The notes under the pieces are model-generated. The model made no database searches, was not told the DNA's origin, and worked only from the letters and a program-made list of their open reading frames with translations. DNA of 7,413 nucleotides, taken from assembly GCA_020350305.1 (NCBI GenBank), contig CP070709.1, positions 996,796 to 1,004,208 on the forward strand, in the 5' to 3' direction. Shown in pieces: positions 1 through 6,222 of the stretch (position 1 is its first letter; every line of letters begins with the position of its first letter). The DNA is from Candidatus Bathyarchaeota archaeon (lineage in GTDB: Archaea > Thermoproteota > Bathyarchaeia > Bathyarchaeales > Bathyarchaeaceae). The translations under genes and the position numbers were made by a program.

Positions 1-121
1 TATGAATGCGATGCTCAATTGAATGCTATGCCGTCACATGACTGCTGAATTCTTAAGCGCAAGGCTGTTATCGATAACGATGGTGACAGAAAAGAGGACG
101 CAACACACTGGAGGGAGAAAC

Positions 122-1132
122 TTGGACGAAGAAGGATTTAGAAATCACTGCATCAAGAGAAATGTGAAAGAAGAGATTATTCAAGCACATATCAGACTTT
201 TGAAAGATTTCGAGGCTTTCCTGAAAGAGAAAAGTAGAAACAAGGATTTCAGCAGTTCTTCACCTAGCGATATGCAGAGCTTTGTGGCGCATTTAATGGA
301 GAACAGGAAGAACACGATTGACAGCTTTGTGGCCCTCATAAGATACGCCATTTTCGTGAATAAACGAGAGTTAGTAGCTTTCCTGTTCGGATTCATAGAA
401 GGATTTGGGGCTCTAGAGAAACTTTCCGAAACACTAAAACAAACTATGGGTGAAAGCAAGCGTGACGAGATATTCGAAGGAATCAACTTGCCTCCACTCG
501 GTACAGACCCTAAAGACAAGCCGGAAGTGACCAAGAGAATCATGGAAAGACTTGAAGCCACACTCGATGAAAAGACATTGAAAGAAATCATGTCAAGTGG
601 GCTTGATGTTGGTCCAAAAGAATTGTATTTGCCGATGAGACAGAAGTTCTTGGAGTCCAAAAGCATGGATGATTTCCTGAGAAAAAAGCATCAAGAAGCA
701 GTTGAGATGCTTGAAAAGCATAGCAGAGAGAAGTCGATGTTCTACGCTCAGGAGATTGACGAAGAAGTCGTTGAATACGTCCGAAACAACCCGGCAATCA
801 TGGGTGGAGTCAGAGAAGGAGATATAATCTACGAAACAAAGATTCCCTATTTGACCAAAAAGTACCTGCATGAAAAAGACGAGAAGATGAAGAGATACTA
901 CGCTTGTCACTGTGCATGGGTGCGCGAAGCCATAAAATCAGGCTTGAAAATCTCGCCAAACTTCTGCTACTGCAGTGCGGGCTACCACAAACGACCATGG
1001 GATATCATTTTCGACCAACCGGTTAAAGCAGACGTCATAAAAACTGTCTTGAAGGGCGATCTCCTCTGCAGGTTCTCCATACACATCCCAAAGCAAATCC
1101 TGGAATCCAAAGGTGCAACCCAGAAGAAGTAG
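122..1132 (+). CDS. Conserved hypothetical protein with C-terminal CHC/CYC cysteine module
   Basis: The protein has 336 residues if it starts at TTG 122. I chose that start because GGAGGG (110-115) lies 6 nt upstream, while the in-frame ATGs at 23, 38 and 80 have no ribosome binding site. The first ~110 residues look helical, with a SAM-like/core-binding feel (NTIDSFVALIRYA), and the middle is charged and helical. The C-terminal ~80 residues carry C262-H-C264, 17 residues, then C282-Y-C284-SAGYHKRPW, and end in a strand-like GDLLCRFSIHIP. Paired cysteines of this kind could bind a metal or an Fe-S cluster. The tail resembles, from memory, uncharacterised archaeal and bacterial proteins of the DUF6144 type, and V4R-like folds more weakly. 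No reaction can be assigned. There is no signal peptide or membrane segment, so it is probably cytosolic. It stands alone and converges on the tRNA gene. Confidence 0.8.
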   Translation: MDEEGFRNHCIKRNVKEEIIQAHIRLLKDFEAFLKEKSRNKDFSSSSPSDMQSFVAHLMENRKNTIDSFVALIRYAIFVNKRELVAFLFGFIEGFGALEKLSETLKQTMGESKRDEIFEGINLPPLGTDPKDKPEVTKRIMERLEATLDEKTLKEIMSSGLDVGPKELYLPMRQKFLESKSMDDFLRKKHQEAVEMLEKHSREKSMFYAQEIDEEVVEYVRNNPAIMGGVREGDIIYETKIPYLTKKYLHEKDEKMKRYYACHCAWVREAIKSGLKISPNFCYCSAGYHKRPWDIIFDQPVKADVIKTVLKGDLLCRFSIHIPKQILESKGATQKK

Positions 1133-1211
1133 CATGTATCTTGCAAACGGTTCAGAGTGCACTTTCTCTTATTGACTGGAGTGAGGCGCACGCTAAAATT
1201 TGTTAGTAGTT

Positions 1212-1340
1212 TGGCGCCGGGGAAGGGATTTGAACCCTTGAGGCTCAAAGAGCCACTGGATCTCGACTCTGCCCCTCCTCCTAAGTCTTTTATGACAGGA
1301 AAAAGGGTGTCCAGCGCATTACCACTCTGCCACCCCATGC
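1212..1340 (-). tRNA. tRNA-Ser(CGA), intron-containing
   Basis: Read on the minus strand, the gene has a D arm (GCA/TGC stem around GAGTGGTAA) and an anticodon stem CTGGA/TCCAG. It also has a long class II variable arm (GGCTC-TTT-GAGCC), a T arm AAGGG-TTCAAAT-CCCTT, discriminator G and an encoded CCA (1212-1214). Removing nt 1267-1308 gives the 7-nt loop CTCGAGA with anticodon CGA (1263-1265), which reads UCG. The long variable arm and G73 agree with archaeal serine tRNA. The oddity is the acceptor stem: the 3' strand CCCCGGC would pair with GCCGGGG, but the gene has GCATGGGG, which pairs only with a bulged A (1338) and a U-G pair. A weak TATA-like AAAGATATG lies about 50 nt upstream. An AGACA/TGTCT hairpin sits just before the 5' end. 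Confidence 0.88.
1267..1308 (-). other. tRNA-Ser intron, 42 nt, at position 32/33
   Basis: The two halves of the anticodon stem are 49 nt apart, so an intron is required to form a 7-nt loop. U33 is found only beside the 3' half (TCGAGA), which places the insertion between C32 and U33 rather than at the canonical 37/38. The intron folds as an 11-bp helix, CCCTTTTTCCT with AGGAGGAGGGG (1297-1307 with 1272-1282, including G-U pairs). It is capped by GTC/GAC. A relaxed bulge-helix-bulge can be drawn from CTG/CAG with the bulges GAC|A and AG|T, the cuts falling at the proposed junctions. This is the substrate type of archaeal tRNA splicing endonuclease. The exact ends are inferred. Confidence 0.7.
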
Positions 1341-1495
1341 TGAGACACGAATATGTCTTGGCAACGGAGGACTAATACCCCGGCCCATATCTTTCCCAAA
1401 CCCTCAAAGCCACTCTACATCTAAAAGCATTTTGTTCCACACAACAAGTTCCGACAAACTAAAACAATAGAACAATGCTCACAGAAAAATAGCCC

Positions 1496-1546
1496 AAAAA
1501 ACAACTCTGACAGAAGCCACGACCCCTCCCCCTAGGTAGGGGGGTC
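1496..1546 (-). terminator. GC-rich hairpin and T-tract after the phoU-like gene
   Basis: Starting about 42 nt past the stop of the PhoU-like gene, the minus strand carries GACCCC...GGGGTC (1521-1526 with 1541-1546). The stem extends by further C-G pairs across one bulged base. About 17 nt later there is a T-rich TTGTTTTTT (1496-1504). In this AT-rich spacer the G/C block is conspicuous. Oligo-T tracts terminate archaeal transcription, and the hairpin may be a 3'-end stabiliser. It also separates this unit from the tRNA gene downstream on the same strand. Confidence 0.45.
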
Positions 1547-1587
1547 TGTAAGAGAGAGACAAACGCAAACAATGTAGCAGACAAAAC

Positions 1588-2568
1588 CTAAACATGCTTA
1601 GGCATCACCAAATCAGCAATATCCACGCTGTTATCATAAATCCGATTCATTAAAGAAGCCACAGCAAGAACATGCGTAGCAACATCAACAGACAAACCAC
1701 CAACTTCAGCCTCAACCTCACCAAAAACAGATAAAACATTCTCTCTTTCATTCCTCACAGACTCAGCCACCGAAACACTGCGAGAGAATACAGCACTCAA
1801 AGCATTCTCATGCGCCTCATAAACCAACCTGTGAAAACGCAAAACAAGCTGCAGCAACTTCTTCGGAAGCTTCACACCCTTCAACTTAACCACCTTACTA
1901 GCAATCTGAACGGAACGATCACCAATCGACTCAACCAAACTAGCCATCAAACGATAATCCAAACAATCAATAGGAAGCACACCCAACTTCTCGCTCAAAC
2001 CAGGATTCTGAACAACCGTCCGCAGACCACGCACCAAAAGAAAATACAATCGATTAACCTCATTGTCCCTCGCAACCACATTCTTAGCCAAATGTACGTC
2101 GCCTTCAACCAAAGCAGTCACAGCATCCCGATGCATACCAGACGCAATAGAATATTCACGGCGAAGAACCTTCTCAGGCGGAAAAGTAGAAGGCTCCAAC
2201 AAACACTGCATAACAATTTTGGAATAGTCTTCCTCAATGATTTCTAAACCAACCAAACGACTCGACGCCTGCTTAACACGCTCACGATCAACAGAGCTAA
2301 TCCTATCCTTCGCCTCAACCCGAATAACATCATAACCCAACAGATATTTCCCAACAATCTCACGATCAAGATACGAAGAAGGTTTAACCACCGCCACCTG
2401 TGGAACACGTTCCACATCATATTTCGGATCAACACAAAGTCTTCCATCAGCCATCTCAGAAACGGCAACAACGGAACTACGCTGAAGCCCACTTCGCTCA
2501 GCCCACTCTATAGGCAGACAAACAAAAAAAGTCCCACCACTTGTCCTCTGAACTTTCCGCAAATCCAT
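1588..2568 (-). CDS. AbrB/PhoU-family phosphate uptake regulator
   Basis: This 326-aa protein has the usual length and layout of archaeal PhoU-type regulators. Residues 1-50 form a SpoVT/AbrB-like swapped-hairpin DNA-binding domain, with the signature RKVQRTSGGTFFVCLPIEWA and then DGRLCVDP. Two PhoU-type helical repeats follow. The first is around 135-215 (DNEVNRLYFLLVRGL at 168-182) and the second around 210-322 (ESIGDRSVQIA at 213-223, YDNSVDIAD at 311-319). PhoU repeats bind metal clusters and, in bacteria, restrain Pst transport and PhoR signalling. The archaeal fusion is presumed to control phosphate genes directly, which is inference here. No pst or pit gene is in the window. The ATG start is supported by GAGGG (2575-2579) 6 nt upstream. 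The sense strand is unusually rich in T and G compared with its neighbours. Confidence 0.88.
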   Translation of the reverse strand: MDLRKVQRTSGGTFFVCLPIEWAERSGLQRSSVVAVSEMADGRLCVDPKYDVERVPQVAVVKPSSYLDREIVGKYLLGYDVIRVEAKDRISSVDRERVKQASSRLVGLEIIEEDYSKIVMQCLLEPSTFPPEKVLRREYSIASGMHRDAVTALVEGDVHLAKNVVARDNEVNRLYFLLVRGLRTVVQNPGLSEKLGVLPIDCLDYRLMASLVESIGDRSVQIASKVVKLKGVKLPKKLLQLVLRFHRLVYEAHENALSAVFSRSVSVAESVRNERENVLSVFGEVEAEVGGLSVDVATHVLAVASLMNRIYDNSVDIADLVMPKHV

Positions 2569-2584
2569 ATCAAACCCTCAATGC

Positions 2585-2593
2585 AAATATTAA
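2585..2593 (+). promoter_or_regulatory. Putative TATA box for the 52-aa gene and DP1 operon
   Basis: AAATATTAA lies about 45 nt before the ATG at 2635. A start site near 2616 would leave a leader of about 20 nt containing GGTGA (2627-2631), which matches the archaeal anti-Shine-Dalgarno sequence. A second AT-rich word, TTATTAAAA (2614-2622), is too close to the ATG to serve a leadered transcript. This is a motif match only. Confidence 0.35.
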
Positions 2594-2613
2594 CTCATCT
2601 GAATAATAATCTC

Positions 2614-2622
2614 TTATTAAAA
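2614..2622 (-). promoter_or_regulatory. Putative TATA box for the phoU-like gene
   Basis: On the minus strand this reads TTTTAATAA. A start site about 26 nt downstream would fall near 2592, leaving a short leader that contains the GAGGG ribosome binding site. It overlaps the region serving the divergent DP1 operon, so the two promoters share about 66 nt. This is a motif match only. Confidence 0.35.
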
Positions 2623-2634
2623 GATAGGTGAACA

Positions 2635-2793
2635 ATGTCAGGATTGAGAGAAAACATCATAATAGGTATAGACTTGGGAACAGAGACCAATCCAACAAGG
2701 TTTACTATGTGGAAAACAGAGTTAATAGGAGATAATAAGGAAGGCTACATTATTGTCTCAATAAAGAGTGACTGGAGAAAGCTGCAGATATGA
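2635..2793 (+). CDS. Small hypothetical protein, translationally coupled to DP1
   Basis: This is a 52-codon open frame. The ATG at 2635 is preceded by GGTGA (2627-2631, spacing 3 nt). The in-frame TGA at 2629-2631 rules out a longer upstream form. The stop TGA (2791-2793) overlaps the DP1 start in the arrangement ATGA, typical of coupled archaeal operons, and the frame fills most of the gap between the divergent promoters and DP1. The product looks like a beta-rich miniprotein, with strands ENIIIGIDLG, RFTMWKTELIG and GYIIVSIKSDW, no cysteines and no membrane segment. I do not recognise the family. By position, a role with DNA polymerase D or in regulating its translation is possible, but this is only guilt by association. 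Confidence 0.6.
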   Translation: MSGLRENIIIGIDLGTETNPTRFTMWKTELIGDNKEGYIIVSIKSDWRKLQI

Positions 2794-4337
2794 GCGACAG
2801 ACTTCAAAGAGCAGTTTCCTTTACAATAGCAGCAGGATATCAACTCGATAAACAAGCCTTCGATTTTTTAAACACACTTTCCCAAACAGAAGATCCTGTT
2901 AGATTAATGGAACAAGTGATCAAAGAGATAAAGAATCTTCCTCAGAAAACTCTGTTCATACAACGAAGCTTTCTAGAAGAGGTTGCGGAAAAGACTCTTC
3001 CAGAAGTCAAAGAAGAGAAACCTAGTTTGCCCACACTTCCATCACCAATTCCAGAAGCAAAAAAGGTTTTTCACGCATATGCGAAAGACATCGACGCGGA
3101 CATAAAAGTAATAGAAGACCCTACAGATGAAATATGTGAAACCGGGTCCATTGAAGAGTATTTAGAGTACTTTCAAGATCGCTTCCAAAGAATACAGAGA
3201 TTTCTAAGAAGAAGAATGGACGTTAAAGATGCGACATCTATATCGGAGGCGCTTAAATCTTCAGCTAATACAAAGGTTAAGATCATTGGCATGATCACTG
3301 AAAAACGGGAACGCAAGCAAAGGGTATTCTTAACTGTTGAAGACTTGGAAGCCAGCGCAACTGTACTTGTATCCCCGAGCACAAGTCAAGAGGTCATAAA
3401 AAAGGCACACACGTTAGTATTAGACCAAGTTGTTTGCATAAATGCCATCAAAGGAAGAAACGACTTGCTTATTGCAGAAGACATTGTTTGGCCTGACATG
3501 CCCAAAAGAAAACCCAACAAAGCCTCAATACCGGTTTATGCAGCACTCATATCAGACTTGCACATCGGAAGCAAAATGTTTATGCGAGAAGAGTTTAGTC
3601 GGTTTGTGCTTTGGTTAAATGGGAAGTTCGGAAATGAAAATTTGAAGAATCTGGCAAGTCACGTCAAATATGTGGTAATCGCCGGCGATCTTGTAGATGG
3701 AATAGGAGTTTATCCAGGACAATTAGACGAACTGGCAATAACAGATATTTATGAACAGTACGGAATGGTCTCAAAATTCATTGAACAAATCCCAGGCTAT
3801 ATCGAATTGATAATAATACCTGGAAACCACGACGCGTCTCGGAAGGCATTGCCCCAACCTGCCTTACCAAAAGACTATGCAGAGCCCCTCTATGAAGCTA
3901 GAAAAGTATATTCCCTAGGAAACCCAAGCACCGTGAGGCTTCACGAAGTCGAACTGCTTCTGTATCATGGACGTAGCCTAGATGATATTGTTGCGTCCAT
4001 TCCAAACGTCAGCTTTCAAACTCCGGACAATGCAATGAAATTTCTTCTACAAAGTAGACATTTAGCACCCGTTTACGGAAAAAAAACGCCTATAGCACCC
4101 GAAAAAAAAGACTTCATGATTATAGAAAGCCCCCCAGACATTTTCCACGCCGGACATGTGCACGTAATAAAGTGTGACACCTATCGAGGAACACTTATCG
4201 TTAACTCGGGGAGTTGGCAAAAGCAAACTGAATTCCAAAAGAAAATGGGGGTCACTCCCAACCCAGGAATCGTTCCAATCGTAAATCTCCAAACATTACA
4301 CGTTACACCCATCAATTTTGCAGCATCCTACGCGTGA
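2790..4337 (+). CDS. polB: DNA polymerase D (Pol II) small subunit DP1, 3'-5' exonuclease
   Basis: This 515-aa protein is the proofreading subunit of the archaeal replicative polymerase PolD. Its partner DP2, the polymerising subunit, is not in the window. Residues 1-60 form the N-terminal helical domain, followed by a proline-rich linker (~70-92) and a conserved helical segment (120-142). An OB fold lies at about 160-236 and an Mre11-like calcineurin phosphoesterase domain at about 250-500. All metal-site motifs are present: SDLH (D256, H258), AGDLVD (D300), GNHD (N346, H347), YHG (H393) and GHVH (H456, H458). Proofreading activity is therefore expected to be intact. The start ATG overlaps the stop of the 52-aa gene. 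A GGAG lies 12 nt upstream, rather far, so coupling to the upstream frame may help initiation. The gene converges with orc1/cdc6 across 155 nt, where I see no strong terminator, only a short CTTGT/ACAAG repeat at 4341-4353. Confidence 0.96.
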   Translation: MSDRLQRAVSFTIAAGYQLDKQAFDFLNTLSQTEDPVRLMEQVIKEIKNLPQKTLFIQRSFLEEVAEKTLPEVKEEKPSLPTLPSPIPEAKKVFHAYAKDIDADIKVIEDPTDEICETGSIEEYLEYFQDRFQRIQRFLRRRMDVKDATSISEALKSSANTKVKIIGMITEKRERKQRVFLTVEDLEASATVLVSPSTSQEVIKKAHTLVLDQVVCINAIKGRNDLLIAEDIVWPDMPKRKPNKASIPVYAALISDLHIGSKMFMREEFSRFVLWLNGKFGNENLKNLASHVKYVVIAGDLVDGIGVYPGQLDELAITDIYEQYGMVSKFIEQIPGYIELIIIPGNHDASRKALPQPALPKDYAEPLYEARKVYSLGNPSTVRLHEVELLLYHGRSLDDIVASIPNVSFQTPDNAMKFLLQSRHLAPVYGKKTPIAPEKKDFMIIESPPDIFHAGHVHVIKCDTYRGTLIVNSGSWQKQTEFQKKMGVTPNPGIVPIVNLQTLHVTPINFAASYA

Positions 4338-4492
4338 CAGCTTGTGTAACAAGTCTAGCCACCTGTGTAAGTCCAGAAACGACTTCTCCGTACTTGGACA
4401 GGTTATGATACTTCCATATAATTTGAATTAAACCATGTTTCTTGAAGGCAATCTGCAAACTCACCAATCTTCAAACAATGGTACCTTTATCT

Positions 4493-5740
4493 TCAATGCC
4501 TACCCGAAATCTCTGCCAAGTATTTAGGCGCATACTTGACCAGGCGTTCAAGCCTATCATCCGTGGTGAACGACTCGCGAACAATACTACGTGCTATACC
4601 CAGACGAATCTTTTTTGTACGCCCGTACCGTCCCATGCTAACAACTCGCGCGTTCAATAACCCTATCACATCCAGTTCATTCACTAGACTGCTCACTCGT
4701 CTTTGAGTTAACGGCGTAAGCCCCGTCTGACTACAAAGCTCACAGTAAATTTCATAGATGTCACCAGTCACCGCACAACTAATCTTTGCCTTGCCTAATA
4801 GATAGACGCTACACACAACGAGTTTTGAGTGAAGTGGAAGATTCTCTAAAGCTTCCGCAATCCGATCATGTTCAATCCTTTTTTCCGCCTGTCGTATGTG
4901 ATCCTCTACAACAGCTTCAGAGCCTTCGCGCTCAGCCAACTCGCCGGCAACCCGAAGAAGATCCAAAGCCCGCCGCGCATCTCCATGCTCTGCAGCGGCA
5001 AAAGCGGCACACAAACTCAACGCGCCATCAAACAAAACGCCGTCACAAAATGCTGGTCGGGCACGGTCTAGAAGGATGTCCCGAAGCTCGGCTGCGTCAT
5101 ATGGCCTAAATACGATCTCCTCCTCGCTTAGAGAACTCAAAACTCTGGGATCAAGAAGCTCTTTGAATCTAAGATCGTTGGAGATTCCCACAATTGACGC
5201 TTTGCTATGATGAAGAGTTTCGTTTATTCTAGTCAGTTCGTAAAGCAGAACATCCCCCCGCGTTTTTATAAGGGCGTCGATTTCATCAAGAATAACTATA
5301 AAAAGGATTTTACATGAGTCTAGGCCTGTTTTAAATCGGTCAAAAACTTCTCCCACAGCTAGGCCGGTAAATGGAACTTTCACATTTAAAGTAGCACATA
5401 AACTTGAGAAAATCCTGTATTCTGTACTCATTAGCCGACAGTTAATATAGCAGACCTTCACAGGTGCCCCAAGTTCACGGGCCTTATGCCCCAGTCTGCT
5501 CAACACGTATTTTATAACCGCGGTTTTTCCTGTGCCTGTTTTGCCATAAACCAAGACGTTGGAGCACCTGGAGCCCTTTAAAACTGGGGCACATATTTCA
5601 CCAAGGTAACGGATCTGTTCCCCGCGATGTGGCAGTATATCGGGAATATAATCGTGCCGCAATACCTCTCTGTTTTGAAATATATTGTTGCCTTTCAAAA
5701 AATGTTCGAACACTTTGTCTAACACGCTGGCTTTACTCAA
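4493..5740 (-). CDS. cdc6: Orc1/Cdc6 replication initiator AAA+ ATPase
   Basis: This 415-aa protein has the full family length. It binds origin recognition boxes and helps load MCM. The AAA+ core shows Walker A GKTGTGKT (66-73), Walker B ILDEID (150-155), sensor 1 GISND (N188), a likely arginine finger in DPRVLSSL (R199) and sensor 2 GDARRALD (R256). A C-terminal winged helix (~300-390) has the recognition helix in TPLTQRRVSSLVNELD and the wing around MGRYGRTKKI. No key residue is missing, so it should be an active ATPase. Translation appears to start at TTG (5738-5740), supported by GAGGG (5749-5753) 8 nt upstream. The gene sits next to the proposed origin, and one ORB lies just upstream of its own start. 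From this window I cannot tell which Orc paralogue it is. Confidence 0.95.
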   Translation of the reverse strand: MSKASVLDKVFEHFLKGNNIFQNREVLRHDYIPDILPHRGEQIRYLGEICAPVLKGSRCSNVLVYGKTGTGKTAVIKYVLSRLGHKARELGAPVKVCYINCRLMSTEYRIFSSLCATLNVKVPFTGLAVGEVFDRFKTGLDSCKILFIVILDEIDALIKTRGDVLLYELTRINETLHHSKASIVGISNDLRFKELLDPRVLSSLSEEEIVFRPYDAAELRDILLDRARPAFCDGVLFDGALSLCAAFAAAEHGDARRALDLLRVAGELAEREGSEAVVEDHIRQAEKRIEHDRIAEALENLPLHSKLVVCSVYLLGKAKISCAVTGDIYEIYCELCSQTGLTPLTQRRVSSLVNELDVIGLLNARVVSMGRYGRTKKIRLGIARSIVRESFTTDDRLERLVKYAPKYLAEISGRH

Positions 5741-5788
5741 AATTATTGCCCTCAGATGTTTAATTCATTGTTTGAACATTCACACGCA

Positions 5789-5811
5789 GACCCCTACATT
5801 TCCTATGGAAT
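5789..5811 (-). promoter_or_regulatory. Origin recognition box A
   Basis: On the minus strand this reads ATTCCATAGGAAATGTAGGG followed by GTC. The dyad TTCC-ATA-GGAA is followed by the G-string GGGGTC, as in the ORB consensus. It lies about 50 nt upstream of the orc1/cdc6 start and covers the start site predicted from a TATA-like TAAAAATC at 5820-5827 (minus strand). It could therefore serve both origin binding and autoregulation. Confidence 0.68.
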
Positions 5812-5877
5812 AGCCTAGAGATTTTTAGGTAATCTTGTTCCTCTTATAGAAGGAATAGCCTCTCAACGGTTAGCAAC

Positions 5878-5937
5878 ATTTTTTTTATTTAATGATTATT
5901 ATAAAACACTTTGAAGTGTTTTTACAGAATTTTTTTG
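5878..5937. other. AT-rich tract, candidate duplex unwinding element
   Basis: Only 9 of these 60 bases are G or C, and there are T8 and T7 runs. It lies between boxes A and B, where an unwinding element is expected. It contains a perfect 9-bp inverted repeat (AAAACACTT 5903-5911, AAGTGTTTT 5914-5922) with a 2-nt centre. A second, less extreme AT-rich tract lies at about 6147-6215, between boxes B and C. Confidence 0.55.
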
Positions 5938-5974
5938 TGAGGTAACGTCTACTCCTATTTCAGCAGATTTAGGG

Positions 5975-5996
5975 TCGAGTGGAAACTTAGGGGTTG
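5975..5996 (+). promoter_or_regulatory. Origin recognition box B
   Basis: The core GAGTGGAAACTTAGGGGTT (5977-5995) is the closest of the three to the Sulfolobus mini-ORB pattern GTGGAAAC...GGGGT. The left half of the dyad is degraded (TCGA instead of TCCA). It points right, facing box C, across about 225 nt. Confidence 0.72.
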
Positions 5997-6013
5997 GAGC
6001 GGTGAGATTACCC

Positions 6014-6115
6014 ATGTTTGCTGGCAATTGTAAGCATGCCGTATACGATTTATTTTGTTGCGCTGAAGCAAGCGTTTATCGATACGTTAGATTGTATGAG
6101 TTGTTTACTAGTTGA
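6014..6115 (+). CDS. Possible 33-aa small ORF inside the origin
   Basis: An ATG at 6014 opens a 33-codon frame ending at TGA 6113-6115. GGTGA (6001-6005) lies 8 nt upstream, which is well placed for initiation. The product would be an aromatic-rich, possibly amphipathic helix (HAVYDLFCCAEASVYRYV) with three cysteines. I know no family for it. A frame of this length is expected by chance, and the region is better explained as origin DNA, so the call rests only on the ribosome binding site. Confidence 0.18.
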   Translation: MFAGNCKHAVYDLFCCAEASVYRYVRLYELFTS

Positions 6116-6222
6116 ACACTTAACTCGTTGTGAACTGTTGTGGGGTTGATTTTTTAATGATCTACTAAACGTCCTATTTTATGAAAATTTACCTTTTTGT
6201 GTCGTATAATGTGTGAAGAGCT

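Noticed and set aside
23..121. Upstream ATG starts for the first gene (23, 38, 80)
   Set aside because: None has a ribosome binding site, and the extra 33 residues look unlike the rest of the protein. TTG 122 has GGAGGG at 6 nt.
181..666. 161-aa open frame on the minus strand
   Set aside because: It lies wholly opposite the gene at 122-1132, and its product is low-complexity Ser/Phe/Leu with no motif. It is a shadow frame.
1810..2247. 145-aa open frame on the plus strand
   Set aside because: It is antisense to the phoU-like gene, and its product is dominated by Asn, Gln, Thr and His, as expected from the skewed opposite strand.
2653..2680. IIGIDLGT in the 52-aa product resembles the phosphate-1 motif of Hsp70/actin-type ATPases
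   Set aside because: The protein is far too short for that fold, lacks every other motif, and the usual following residues are absent. Probably coincidence.
4417..4435. TATA-like TATAATTTGAATTAAA between DP1 and orc1/cdc6
   Set aside because: There is no gene in the forward direction downstream, only the antisense of orc1/cdc6, and the spacer is simply AT rich.
4786..5109. 107-aa open frame on the plus strand
   Set aside because: It is antisense to the AAA+ core of orc1/cdc6 and has no domain or start signal.
6010..6024. Possible fourth ORB (minus strand CCAGCAAACATGGGT)
   Set aside because: It has only three G in the G-string, the wrong spacing, and no GGAA core. It is too degenerate to count.
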